Source: an uncultured Bacilli bacterium (GTDB lineage: Bacteria > Bacillota_I > Bacilli_A > RF39 > UBA660). Taken from it: 26,714 nucleotides of DNA. The notes below the pieces were generated by a model. It was not told the DNA's origin. It saw only the letters and a program-made list of their open reading frames with translations, and did no database searches. How positions within the stretch are numbered: the stretch's first letter is position 1; each line of letters opens with the position of its first letter. The translations under genes were made by a program, and so were the position numbers. Location: NCBI GenBank assembly GCA_947625005.1, contig CANQNA010000004.1, forward strand, positions 1-26,714. Direction: 5' to 3'. Of this stretch, positions 17,167 to 23,300 are shown one piece after another.

Positions 17167-17271
17167 CTATTTAAGATATGCTTGAGCTAGAAAATAGCCT
17201 ATAAAAATACCAACAATAATAATAATGAAAAAAACTATAACAGCAGCTATTGTTCCATAATTTCTATCCAT
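17167..17271 (-). CDS. 34-residue single-span membrane peptide upstream of VanY
   Basis: This short gene starts at ATG 17271 behind GGAGAAAAG, which itself follows a consensus promoter, so it is well supported despite its size. The product has a short charged N-terminus (MDRNYG), one very hydrophobic helix of about 24 residues rich in Ile, Val and Phe, and a short tail (AQAYLK). The pattern recalls the membrane segment of YneF/UPF0154 proteins but is shorter. It ends three bases before the VanY start and may couple its translation, and may also associate with VanY in the membrane. Function unknown. Confidence 0.72.
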   Translation of the reverse strand: MDRNYGTIAAVIVFFIIIIVGIFIGYFLAQAYLK

Positions 17272-17294
17272 ATCTTTTCTCCTATTCTATCAAT

Positions 17295-17323
17295 ATTATA
17301 TAAAAGTTTTTTAGTTTTTTCAA
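17295..17323 (-). promoter_or_regulatory. Sigma-A promoter of the membrane peptide-VanY operon
   Basis: On the minus strand TTGAAA (17323-17318), a 17-base spacer and TATAAT (17300-17295) form a near-consensus promoter. The transcript would begin about 15-18 bases before the ATG of the small membrane peptide. Confidence 0.8.
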
Positions 17324-17371
17324 TCTAAAAGTCTATTGCCTTTTACTCTTTTATTATGATTATATTAGTTA

Positions 17372-17386
17372 GAAAATATTATTTTC
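17372..17386 (-). other. Hairpin after the 430-residue gene, weak terminator candidate
   Basis: GAAAAT (17372-17377) and ATTTTC (17381-17386) form a six-pair stem with a 3-base loop soon after the stop. No T-tract follows on the minus strand, so it may protect a 3' end and not terminate transcription. Confidence 0.3.
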
Positions 17387-17396
17387 CTTTAAACTT

Positions 17397-18689
17397 TTAT
17401 TTGTAACTTTTTATTTCTTCCATTTGACTTATAAATACTTCAAATAATTTTTCAGATGAAAAATTCTCAGTTATATTTAAAGCATCTGTTAAAATATTTT
17501 GTATTTCAAAAACATTTACTTTTTTCAAATTATCTCTTGCATGATTATCATTTGTAACATATTTAGTCTCACCATGTAAAATAAATTCTTGCAAAGCAAT
17601 AGTTGCTTGCTCTTTACCATATTTATTTAAAGTTTCTTTATATGCCGCTACTATCAAATCATAATCATTTTTAGGCATAATACTTTCAATATAAGATTTA
17701 ATTATATTATCATTATCTAAATTTTTATTTGCTAAAATTTCATTTACGTCATCAATAGTAAAGTTCCTTATAAGCATATATCTGGCATTATTGTCTCTTG
17801 TGAATCCATTTGCATTACCATTATAACGATACTTTGCAATAGCATTTATAGTATGATTTATTCCATATTTCAAATATGTTTCCATGACAATTATTTTAAA
17901 CATTTGTTCTTTATCTAATTCATAACTTTTATTTGCAATAATATTTTTAAAATCTTCAATACCTAATTTTCTTCCGCTCAATACTGCTCTTTGTAAAGCA
18001 TTAATAATTCTTAAATCGTCATTGCCACAATCTTTTACTTCTTCCAAGTAAGATTTTAAACTATTTACATTTAAATCATCTAATCTATTTTTTTGATTTA
18101 AAATAAAAATTAACCTAGCAATTGAGTGGCATAATTCTTTATTGTAAGAATAATACCCATCTTTAGCTATTCCTACTCCTTTAATATTTATTGTAAAAGG
18201 ATTAGTATTTAATAAACCTTCTTGAATATAGTCATCACTCATAACATAATTTATTATTTTTTCAGCATCACTAACTTTTGCTACTCTAACAACAATATTA
18301 TCATTTCTAATTTTTTTACCAATTTTAGAATTATGTTCAATACCTTCTTTTGCAATAAAGTCAAATATTCTATTAGCACCTTCTGCTAAATGAACTTCGT
18401 CCAATGGTATATATAATTTTATAGTCTCTTCTGCAATATTTCTAGCATTTTTATTTACGAATTGACAGAAATATGGATGCTTATCACTAACAAAAGTCTC
18501 CAAATTTTCATTACTTTCATTTCTTTTTATCCAATAATCAAATAAATAATCTACCACAACAAAAGGCACTTGATCATTTCCTAAATTATAAGCAATTAAT
18601 TGAGTATATATAAAATTACTTAATTTTTGATTTATCAAATCTGGATGAATTTTTAAATATGTTTTAATAAGCGTTAAAAAATCATTCAT
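17397..18689 (-). CDS. Unrecognised 430-residue protein at the end of the T7SS effector cluster, with internal duplication
   Basis: I do not recognise this protein with confidence. It has no signal peptide or membrane segment. Residues 90-150 contain KLYIPLD, SKIGKKIRNDNIVVRV and a following helix, an arrangement that recalls the HopA1/phosphothreonine-lyase-like fold; this is a weak, memory-based resemblance. Residues about 268-320 and 350-402 are a duplicated unit: KYG, a Gly, then T-x-D-N-x-A-R recur exactly 82 residues apart. ATG 18689 overlaps the upstream 49-codon gene by eight bases, behind GAGGT. Its position downstream of an ADP-ribosyltransferase toxin makes it a candidate immunity protein, second effector or partner. 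None of these roles is shown by motif. Confidence 0.7.
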   Translation of the reverse strand: MNDFLTLIKTYLKIHPDLINQKLSNFIYTQLIAYNLGNDQVPFVVVDYLFDYWIKRNESNENLETFVSDKHPYFCQFVNKNARNIAEETIKLYIPLDEVHLAEGANRIFDFIAKEGIEHNSKIGKKIRNDNIVVRVAKVSDAEKIINYVMSDDYIQEGLLNTNPFTINIKGVGIAKDGYYSYNKELCHSIARLIFILNQKNRLDDLNVNSLKSYLEEVKDCGNDDLRIINALQRAVLSGRKLGIEDFKNIIANKSYELDKEQMFKIIVMETYLKYGINHTINAIAKYRYNGNANGFTRDNNARYMLIRNFTIDDVNEILANKNLDNDNIIKSYIESIMPKNDYDLIVAAYKETLNKYGKEQATIALQEFILHGETKYVTNDNHARDNLKKVNVFEIQNILTDALNITENFSSEKLFEVFISQMEEIKSYK

Positions 18690-18831
18690 TTTCTAATACC
18701 TCAGTTAAATCTAGAGTATCTTCTAAATTAAGTTCATCAAATAAATCACTATTATCCTCTATTTCTTCTTTAGAAATTATTGGATAAATTTCTTTTTTTT
18801 CACCATTAACAACTACAAAATCTTTATTCAT
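18682..18831 (-). CDS. 49-residue acidic protein overlapping the 430-residue gene
   Basis: This small gene begins at ATG 18831 with a strong AAAGGTGG site. It encodes a short N-terminal strand-like stretch (FVVVNGEKKEIYPI) followed by a very acidic, helix-prone tail rich in Glu, Asp and Leu. It has no Cys, and the tail is poor in Ser and Thr, so it does not look like a lanthipeptide precursor. Its stop lies eight bases inside the next gene, which implies tight coupling and probably a shared function, such as a small binding partner of the 430-residue protein. No family is recognised. Confidence 0.65.
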   Translation of the reverse strand: MNKDFVVVNGEKKEIYPIISKEEIEDNSDLFDELNLEDTLDLTEVLENE

Positions 18832-18861
18832 AATAACCACCTTTTCTGTAATTATTAAAAA

Positions 18862-19023
18862 TTAGAGCTGAAATATAAGATTGTATATTTCATTAATAAA
18901 TTCGTTTATATTACTAAATCTATATTCTGGATTAAAATTTAAAGTTTTTAAAAATATTTTATTAAAATTAATATTTTCACTTTTTATATATTGGTTTCTA
19001 ATTTTCTTATTTTTTAACATCAT
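18862..19023 (-). CDS. 53-residue ORF resembling the C-terminal tail of a Ser/Thr protein kinase (probable remnant)
   Basis: The ORF starts by ATGA overlap with the stop of the upstream DUF4176 gene and has a second ATG directly after the first. Residues about 20-50 (FLKTLNFNPEYRFSNINEF) match the last conserved block of eukaryotic-type kinases, in which the Arg of the PxxR motif anchors the C-lobe. The ATP-binding and catalytic loops are absent, and the upstream sequence is a different gene, so it cannot be an active kinase. It may be a deletion relic of a kinase gene once present in the cluster, or a small protein in its own right. No good ribosome site is seen apart from coupling. Confidence 0.5.
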   Translation of the reverse strand: MMLKNKKIRNQYIKSENINFNKIFLKTLNFNPEYRFSNINEFINEIYNLIFQL

Positions 19024-19313
19024 TTAAGATGTTTTTCATTAGAATCTTTATTTATTGATTGAGGTATAGAATGAATTTTTATAATATGATCACTATTAAA
19101 TAATATTAAGTCACTTCCTTTGCTTGAATCATCCGGCAATAACTGACCTATATAGTCATAATTTAAATTATCTTGTGATACCTTATTATGACCTACTATT
19201 ATTATTTTTTTATCTTCTTTTTCTACAATTGATAGAATTGTACCTAATGGTAATAACATATTTTGTTTTACTAATTCTACTTTGTGAATATTAAATCTTT
19301 CACCATTATCCAT
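19020..19313 (-). CDS. DUF4176-family protein, second copy, directly after the toxin
   Basis: The 97-residue protein contains a DUF4176-like core at residues 20-80 (LLPLGTILSIV, KKIIIVGH, YDYIGQLLP, LILFNSDHIIKI). It is recognisably related to the 94-residue protein upstream of the toxin but diverged, with an extra N-terminus and a polar tail. DUF4176 proteins are known cytosolic partners of LXG-type T7SS effectors. ATG 19313 follows AAAGGA, 18 bases after the toxin stop, where an immunity gene is usually found. Its codon use resembles the AT-rich downstream genes. It may serve another effector, be a leftover of cassette exchange, or have become an immunity protein. Confidence 0.75.
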   Translation of the reverse strand: MDNGERFNIHKVELVKQNMLLPLGTILSIVEKEDKKIIIVGHNKVSQDNLNYDYIGQLLPDDSSKGSDLILFNSDHIIKIHSIPQSINKDSNEKHLK

Positions 19314-19331
19314 AACAAAATCCTTTCTTTT

Positions 19332-21794
19332 TTAAGTATTTAAAACTTCTGCTTTTATAACTGTTTGCCCATCTTCTATAATAACATCTTTAAAAACAAG
19401 TTTTGTTTTTCTTCCTAATAAAAATTCTGCTTGGCGATATTTTATTTCACAACCATTAAATTGTTCAATATAAGCACCATTTGATCCAGGTGGCACCTCA
19501 ATTTCTAAAAGTACATCTTTTGTATATGCTTGATTTTTCAAAACAGAACAACTTTGATATGCTTTATCTTCAAAAATAGTACCAGTAAGTTTTTTTAATG
19601 ATTCAATATCTCTTGTATCAGATAATCCGAAAGCATCAACGTCAACTCCACGATAAACTGTTATTTTATCTTTAATTAACCCGCGTTGTTTCTCTATTGC
19701 AGAATCAATCACATTTATCGCTTTTGAATAATCAACTTCAAGTCCATGTGTATCAACACCTGTTCTAATAGTATTATTTAAATCAAATCCCATTTCTTTT
19801 GTGTATGTTCTAAGTATCCTTTTTTCTTCTTCTGTTAATTTTTTAACCCACTGTCCCTCTATACTTAAATCATAGTTTTTAACTAACAAATCATAAACTT
19901 GTTTTTCATTTTCACTTAAAGTTAAAAGATCTAACATTTTTTCTCGTGAATATTTTTTTGGCCTTAGTTCTAAAGTATCAGATGGTCCTTCAATGTATTT
20001 CCCTTGATATAAATAAGTATCAATTAATTTTCGTTTTTCATCTAAAGATATATTGGGATTTTTTCTTATTTTTTGATCAAATAAATCATGTAAATACATA
20101 TCAGGATCTCCAAAATATTCGACAACATCACTAGATTTATTGAAATTTACATTTTCTGCTGTATGAATAGCATCTTCTCCAACCTTTTTTATGTCATCCA
20201 TTATATCATCCATTTTATTTCTTTTTGTGAAGAAATCACTTACTTTATTACTCATTAAATTATCCAAAACTCTAGAATAGGCTAATTCTGCTATAAAACT
20301 TACTCCTAGTTTCTTCCAATTTATCGTTCCTGTACTGTTGTATTCTACAAATCCTTCATATCCTTTTTGCCCTGTTGTCATCACTGTATCTATTACGAAG
20401 TCTTTACTTTTTACGTCATTTAGTACTATATTTTTGACTCCTTTTTCTTTTAATACTCCTAGTCCTTCTTTTATTATTGTAGGATTGGATATGGCTCTTA
20501 CAGTATTTGCACCTAATTTGCCATACATTCGCCCTTTCATGGCTCCTCCTAATCCTCCTATTGCTTCATTCAGTAAAACAGAACCATAATTATAAGATTC
20601 TTTATGTTCTCTATCTACTGTTTGAGCATATGATTCAGTTGCTTGTCCTATTCCTTCTGCCGCAAACATCGCTGTTACTAGTGGTGTTGCAGCTCCAAAC
20701 GTAGATAATTCTGCTCCGGTTGCTATAGCAATTTCTGCTGCAAATCTTGTTGCCGCCTGAATACTTTTTGATCCAGCACTATCATATTTTAAGTTAGAAT
20801 TCTCATTTATCCATTGTCCTAGTTTTGTATTTTCATAGAAGTTTGTTCTGCTTTCTCCTACTTTATCTTTTCTTACTTCATCTAGCCAAGCATCCATTAC
20901 TACTCCTGCTTTATCATTATCACTCCATGTATCATGAAATAACCATGTCGCTCCTGCTCCTACTGTTCCTCCCACTGCTGTTACTCCATCTACTACCCAT
21001 TCTCCTATTTTATTTACTCCACTTTTGGCACTTTCTCTAACCTCATATATTGTTGCTCCTGTCTGTAGGAAAGCTTCTCCTAAATCTGTAAATCCTTCTC
21101 CGTTTACTGCTGAAGTTACTCCTTTTTCCCATGCCGATCCAGTTTTTACTATCATTTGCCCTATATCTTCATACCATTTGTTTTCATATATTCCTAATTC
21201 TTTTTCTCGATCTTCTACTGCTTTTTGTAGTCTTTTTCTTTCTTTTTCCCATGTCTCTAGTTCTGTTACAGATCCATCTATTGGTTTTTCTGCTAAATGT
21301 TCTTCCAACGCTTTCTGTTCATAACTTAATGATGTCATTTCATTTTTATAATACTTCGCATTTTTGTACCATTCTTGTACTTCTTCTGGCATTTGATTTA
21401 AAATTCCTTGTGAATCCAAGTCTTGACAGTATTTAAACAATGTATCATAATATTTCTCTTGATTCATTTCTGCATATTGTCTTTTACTCTCTGGCAATGG
21501 TCCGACAAAATCACTATACTCACTTGAAGCGCATGCATAATAGGCTACAGCAAATGCATTATCTAAATTACATAGTTTATCTTTTGTTTCACTTGCTTTT
21601 CTTTCAATTTTACTTGTACTTGCTTTTATTGCACTTAGATTTGAAATTATTTCACTTACTTCTCCTGCATATTCAAATCCTGAAGGATAACTTGTTAATT
21701 CTGTTATTGTGCTTTGTTTACTTATTAATAGTTGTACTGTTTCACTTAAACTTTTTAACGCCGCATAATATTTTTCTGGATTTACATTAAACAC
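19332..21794 (-). CDS. T7SS polymorphic toxin with C-terminal ADP-ribosyltransferase domain
   Basis: The 820-residue protein has a helical N-terminal targeting region (1-140), a charged coiled coil (about 150-205), hydrophobic Gly/Ala-rich stretches (266-286, 345-385, 403-425) and a linker. The C-terminal domain fits the ADP-ribosyltransferase exoenzyme family: YRG with R715, YQSCS (S748, S750) and QAE (Q788, E790). The Q-x-E form, with Gln where Arg-specific enzymes have Glu, is that of C3-like enzymes that modify other residues. It would transfer ADP-ribose from NAD to a target, probably in a competitor cell. I see no strict LXG motif. It starts at GTG 21794, four bases after the helical partner gene. 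Codon use changes inside the gene at about residues 485-515. Confidence 0.85.
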   Translation of the reverse strand: MFNVNPEKYYAALKSLSETVQLLISKQSTITELTSYPSGFEYAGEVSEIISNLSAIKASTSKIERKASETKDKLCNLDNAFAVAYYACASSEYSDFVGPLPESKRQYAEMNQEKYYDTLFKYCQDLDSQGILNQMPEEVQEWYKNAKYYKNEMTSLSYEQKALEEHLAEKPIDGSVTELETWEKERKRLQKAVEDREKELGIYENKWYEDIGQMIVKTGSAWEKGVTSAVNGEGFTDLGEAFLQTGATIYEVRESAKSGVNKIGEWVVDGVTAVGGTVGAGATWLFHDTWSDNDKAGVVMDAWLDEVRKDKVGESRTNFYENTKLGQWINENSNLKYDSAGSKSIQAATRFAAEIAIATGAELSTFGAATPLVTAMFAAEGIGQATESYAQTVDREHKESYNYGSVLLNEAIGGLGGAMKGRMYGKLGANTVRAISNPTIIKEGLGVLKEKGVKNIVLNDVKSKDFVIDTVMTTGQKGYEGFVEYNSTGTINWKKLGVSFIAELAYSRVLDNLMSNKVSDFFTKRNKMDDIMDDIKKVGEDAIHTAENVNFNKSSDVVEYFGDPDMYLHDLFDQKIRKNPNISLDEKRKLIDTYLYQGKYIEGPSDTLELRPKKYSREKMLDLLTLSENEKQVYDLLVKNYDLSIEGQWVKKLTEEEKRILRTYTKEMGFDLNNTIRTGVDTHGLEVDYSKAINVIDSAIEKQRGLIKDKITVYRGVDVDAFGLSDTRDIESLKKLTGTIFEDKAYQSCSVLKNQAYTKDVLLEIEVPPGSNGAYIEQFNGCEIKYRQAEFLLGRKTKLVFKDVIIEDGQTVIKAEVLNT

Positions 21795-21798
21795 TTTA

Positions 21799-22188
21799 TC
21801 ACATCATTTCTTCTCGTTTCGCCCTCTTATAATTCTCATTGGCTTCATTGTATAAATTTCCTAATCTATTTATCTCGTTTGTCATTTCTGTTATTTTAGC
21901 TTCTACTTTCGTTATTACTCCTTTTATACTTTCTTCGGTTGTCTCTATTTTATTTATTGTTTCTTTTAGCTCTCCATTATCTAAGGATACTCCTTCTCCT
22001 ATCAAATATCCTCCTCCCAATAAATTATTATTGGCATTTGTTATTGTCGTATTTAGTTCTGGTATCCATCTCTCTACGTTTTGTAGTTTTTTTAAATATC
22101 CATCATACTTTTCTTTTTTAGTTTGCATTGTTCTTTTGCTACGAGAATATTGTAGCATCTGACTATAATAATAACTTGAACTTGCCAT
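21799..22188 (-). CDS. 129-residue helical T7SS-associated partner protein
   Basis: The protein is almost wholly helical and polar: an N-terminal Ser/Tyr-rich start (MASSSYYYSQM), a Lys/Glu helix, a Gly-rich turn (LLGGGYLIGEG at about 55-66) and a long amphipathic coiled helix to the end. Helix-turn-helix hairpins of this size upstream of LXG-type toxins are WXG100-like or DUF5082/YwqH-like targeting partners, and I infer that role here. It starts three bases after the DUF4176 stop without a clear ribosome site, and ends four bases before the toxin, so the three are translated as a unit. It shares the A-ending codon preference of its neighbours. The exact family is not certain. Confidence 0.75.
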   Translation of the reverse strand: MASSSYYYSQMLQYSRSKRTMQTKKEKYDGYLKKLQNVERWIPELNTTITNANNNLLGGGYLIGEGVSLDNGELKETINKIETTEESIKGVITKVEAKITEMTNEINRLGNLYNEANENYKRAKREEMM

Positions 22189-22191
22189 TTT

Positions 22192-22476
22192 TTATCTTTG
22201 TTTTGCTACTTCTTCTTTTAATTTTCTTTTAAATTCTTTTTCTTCTTCGTCAGAATATCCTATTGCATATATTTTACTTATTTGTTCATGATTAAACAAT
22301 GCTACTTGATCTGATGATATTAATCCTTCTGGATATAAACATCCACTATAATCATATACTTCTTGTGGATTGTCTGTTGCTGCTATACAAAATCCTGTTA
22401 TCATTAATTTCTTTGTTGCTTCTTTTAATATTATTACACTACCTATTGGTAAATATTTCTCATATGTTTCTGGCAT
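22192..22476 (-). CDS. DUF4176-family protein, likely toxin chaperone/targeting partner
   Basis: The 94-residue protein is a good DUF4176 match: YLPIGSVIILK, KKLMITGF, YDYSGCLYPEG and ALFNHEQISKIYAIGY in order, then a Lys/Glu-rich C-terminal helix. Family members bind LXG-type effectors in the cytosol and are needed for their export through the type VIIb system. ATG 22476 is preceded by GAGAGGG. It lies 56 bases after the WXG100 gene, beyond a hairpin that could limit read-through, and three bases before the helical partner gene. A diverged paralogue lies on the other side of the toxin. Confidence 0.88.
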   Translation of the reverse strand: MPETYEKYLPIGSVIILKEATKKLMITGFCIAATDNPQEVYDYSGCLYPEGLISSDQVALFNHEQISKIYAIGYSDEEEKEFKRKLKEEVAKQR

Positions 22477-22500
22477 TTTATTTTCCCTCTCTTTCTCTAT

Positions 22501-22543
22501 TTAAAAAGCGACACAATTATGGTCGCTCACTTTTATAATTGTG
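22501..22543 (-). promoter_or_regulatory. Intra-operon terminator/attenuator with an alternative hairpin
   Basis: On the minus strand AGCGAC (22527-22522) pairs with GTCGCT (22512-22507), loop of nine, followed by TTTTT: a short terminator between the WXG100 and DUF4176 genes. A competing perfect nine-base inverted repeat, CACAATTAT (22543-22535) with ATAATTGTG (22520-22512), joins the last WXG100 codons to the terminator loop and shares one base with the terminator stem. The two stems cross, so they exclude each other or form a pseudoknot. The expected effect is more WXG100 product than downstream products. Confidence 0.6.
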
Positions 22544-23141
22544 AAAGATTACTTACTGCTATTCCTAAATTCTCTTTTGCATTTGTTAAATATGTATTAT
22601 ATGTCTCTGCATTTTGTTCAAATTCATTAAATGCATTTACTGCATTCCCTCTATCTGCTCCTGCTGTCCAATTTGAAAGTAATTCATCTTTCTTTGTTTG
22701 AAAATTATTTCTAAATGCATTGTAATCTGTACATATTTGGACTAATTGATCGTAATCTCCTTTTGCTGATGGATCACAATAATATTCTGATGTTTCTTCT
22801 ACTGGTCCTATTCCTCCTGCATTTGGTGCACTACTTGGTAGTGGATTACCTACCATTCCTGCTCCTCCATTACTTTGTCTTACTTGTTGCATTGCTATTA
22901 TTTTATTAGCTGCTACTGATGTTACTCCTTTAGCATCTGTTGCTAAACTTATTAATGCGTCATATACTTTTATCAAATTATTGATATGTACTGTTGCATC
23001 GCTACCTTTCCAATGTGCTTTCAAATTTGTGATATCACTTCCTAAATCACTAATCAATTTTTCTCCTTCTCTTGCGGCCATATTATTTAATTCTTCACAT
23101 TGATTATAGCCTTGATCTAAATTATTTACTTGTATATCCAT
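22533..23141 (-). CDS. Tandem WXG100-like protein (two domains in one chain)
   Basis: The 202-residue protein is about twice the usual WXG100 length (near 100). Residues 1-90 form a typical helical hairpin with WKG at 44-46. Residues about 90-118 are a flexible Gly/Pro/Ser/Asn linker. Residues about 120-202 form a second hairpin with W158 in NWTAG, an imperfect WxG. WXG100 proteins are secreted by type VII systems as dimers, so this looks like a built-in heterodimer. ATG 23141 follows AGGAGGG. It has its own strong promoter and is the first gene of the toxin operon. It may be a structural secreted factor or a toxin-specific carrier. Codon use is strongly A-ending (ATA, GTA, GCA, AGT). Confidence 0.85.
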   Translation of the reverse strand: MDIQVNNLDQGYNQCEELNNMAAREGEKLISDLGSDITNLKAHWKGSDATVHINNLIKVYDALISLATDAKGVTSVAANKIIAMQQVRQSNGGAGMVGNPLPSSAPNAGGIGPVEETSEYYCDPSAKGDYDQLVQICTDYNAFRNNFQTKKDELLSNWTAGADRGNAVNAFNEFEQNAETYNTYLTNAKENLGIAVSNLSQL

Positions 23142-23174
23142 ACTATTCTTTACCCTCCTCTATAGTACTTCTTT

Positions 23175-23196
23175 ATAGGATTTTTTTCTGTCCTAT
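23175..23196 (-). promoter_or_regulatory. Stem-loop near the 5' end of the WXG100 mRNA
   Basis: ATAGGA (23175-23180) and TCCTAT (23191-23196) form a six-pair stem with a 10-base loop, starting a few bases after the predicted start site (near 23199). A hairpin at this place often stabilises mRNA. No known riboswitch class is recognised. Confidence 0.4.
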
Positions 23197-23205
23197 CTTA
23201 TCTTC

Positions 23206-23235
23206 AGTATATATCTTTGCCTTTTATTTTGTCAA
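23206..23235 (-). promoter_or_regulatory. Strong sigma-A promoter of the WXG100-toxin operon
   Basis: On the minus strand a perfect -35 TTGACA (23235-23230), an 18-base spacer and TATACT (23211-23206). This gives the effector cassette a promoter separate from the EssC gene. Confidence 0.8.
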
Positions 23236-23251
23236 TTTGTTTTTTGACAAA
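23228..23251. promoter_or_regulatory. Inverted repeat overlapping the -35 of the toxin operon, candidate operator
   Basis: TTTGTCAA (23228-23235), eight bases, TTGACAAA (23244-23251) is a perfect dyad. One half holds the whole -35 box, so a bound protein would compete with RNA polymerase. The regulator is unknown; no regulator gene lies in the T7SS part of the window. Confidence 0.5.
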
Positions 23252-23268
23252 GTGTAAACTTCTGTGTT

Positions 23269-23296
23269 AAAAAAAGAAAAATGAGTATTAACCCAT
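23269..23296 (-). terminator. Weak intrinsic terminator after the EssC gene
   Basis: On the minus strand ATGGGT (23296-23291) pairs with ACTCAT (23286-23281) including one G-U pair, loop of four, followed by a T-rich tract to 23269. It would partly separate EssC from the toxin operon. Confidence 0.5.
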
Positions 23297-23300
23297 CTTT

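Noticed and set aside
18682..18831. Lanthipeptide precursor role for the 49-residue ORF
   Set aside because: No Cys, and the acidic tail is poor in Ser and Thr. The adjoining kinase-like ORF is only a tail fragment.
20338..23257. Many plus-strand open frames of 60-116 codons opposite the WXG100-toxin genes
   Set aside because: They are Leu/Phe/Ser-rich, lack ribosome sites and lie opposite well-supported genes. They arise because the minus-strand genes rarely use codons whose complement is a stop. Only the codon-use signal is kept, as a finding.
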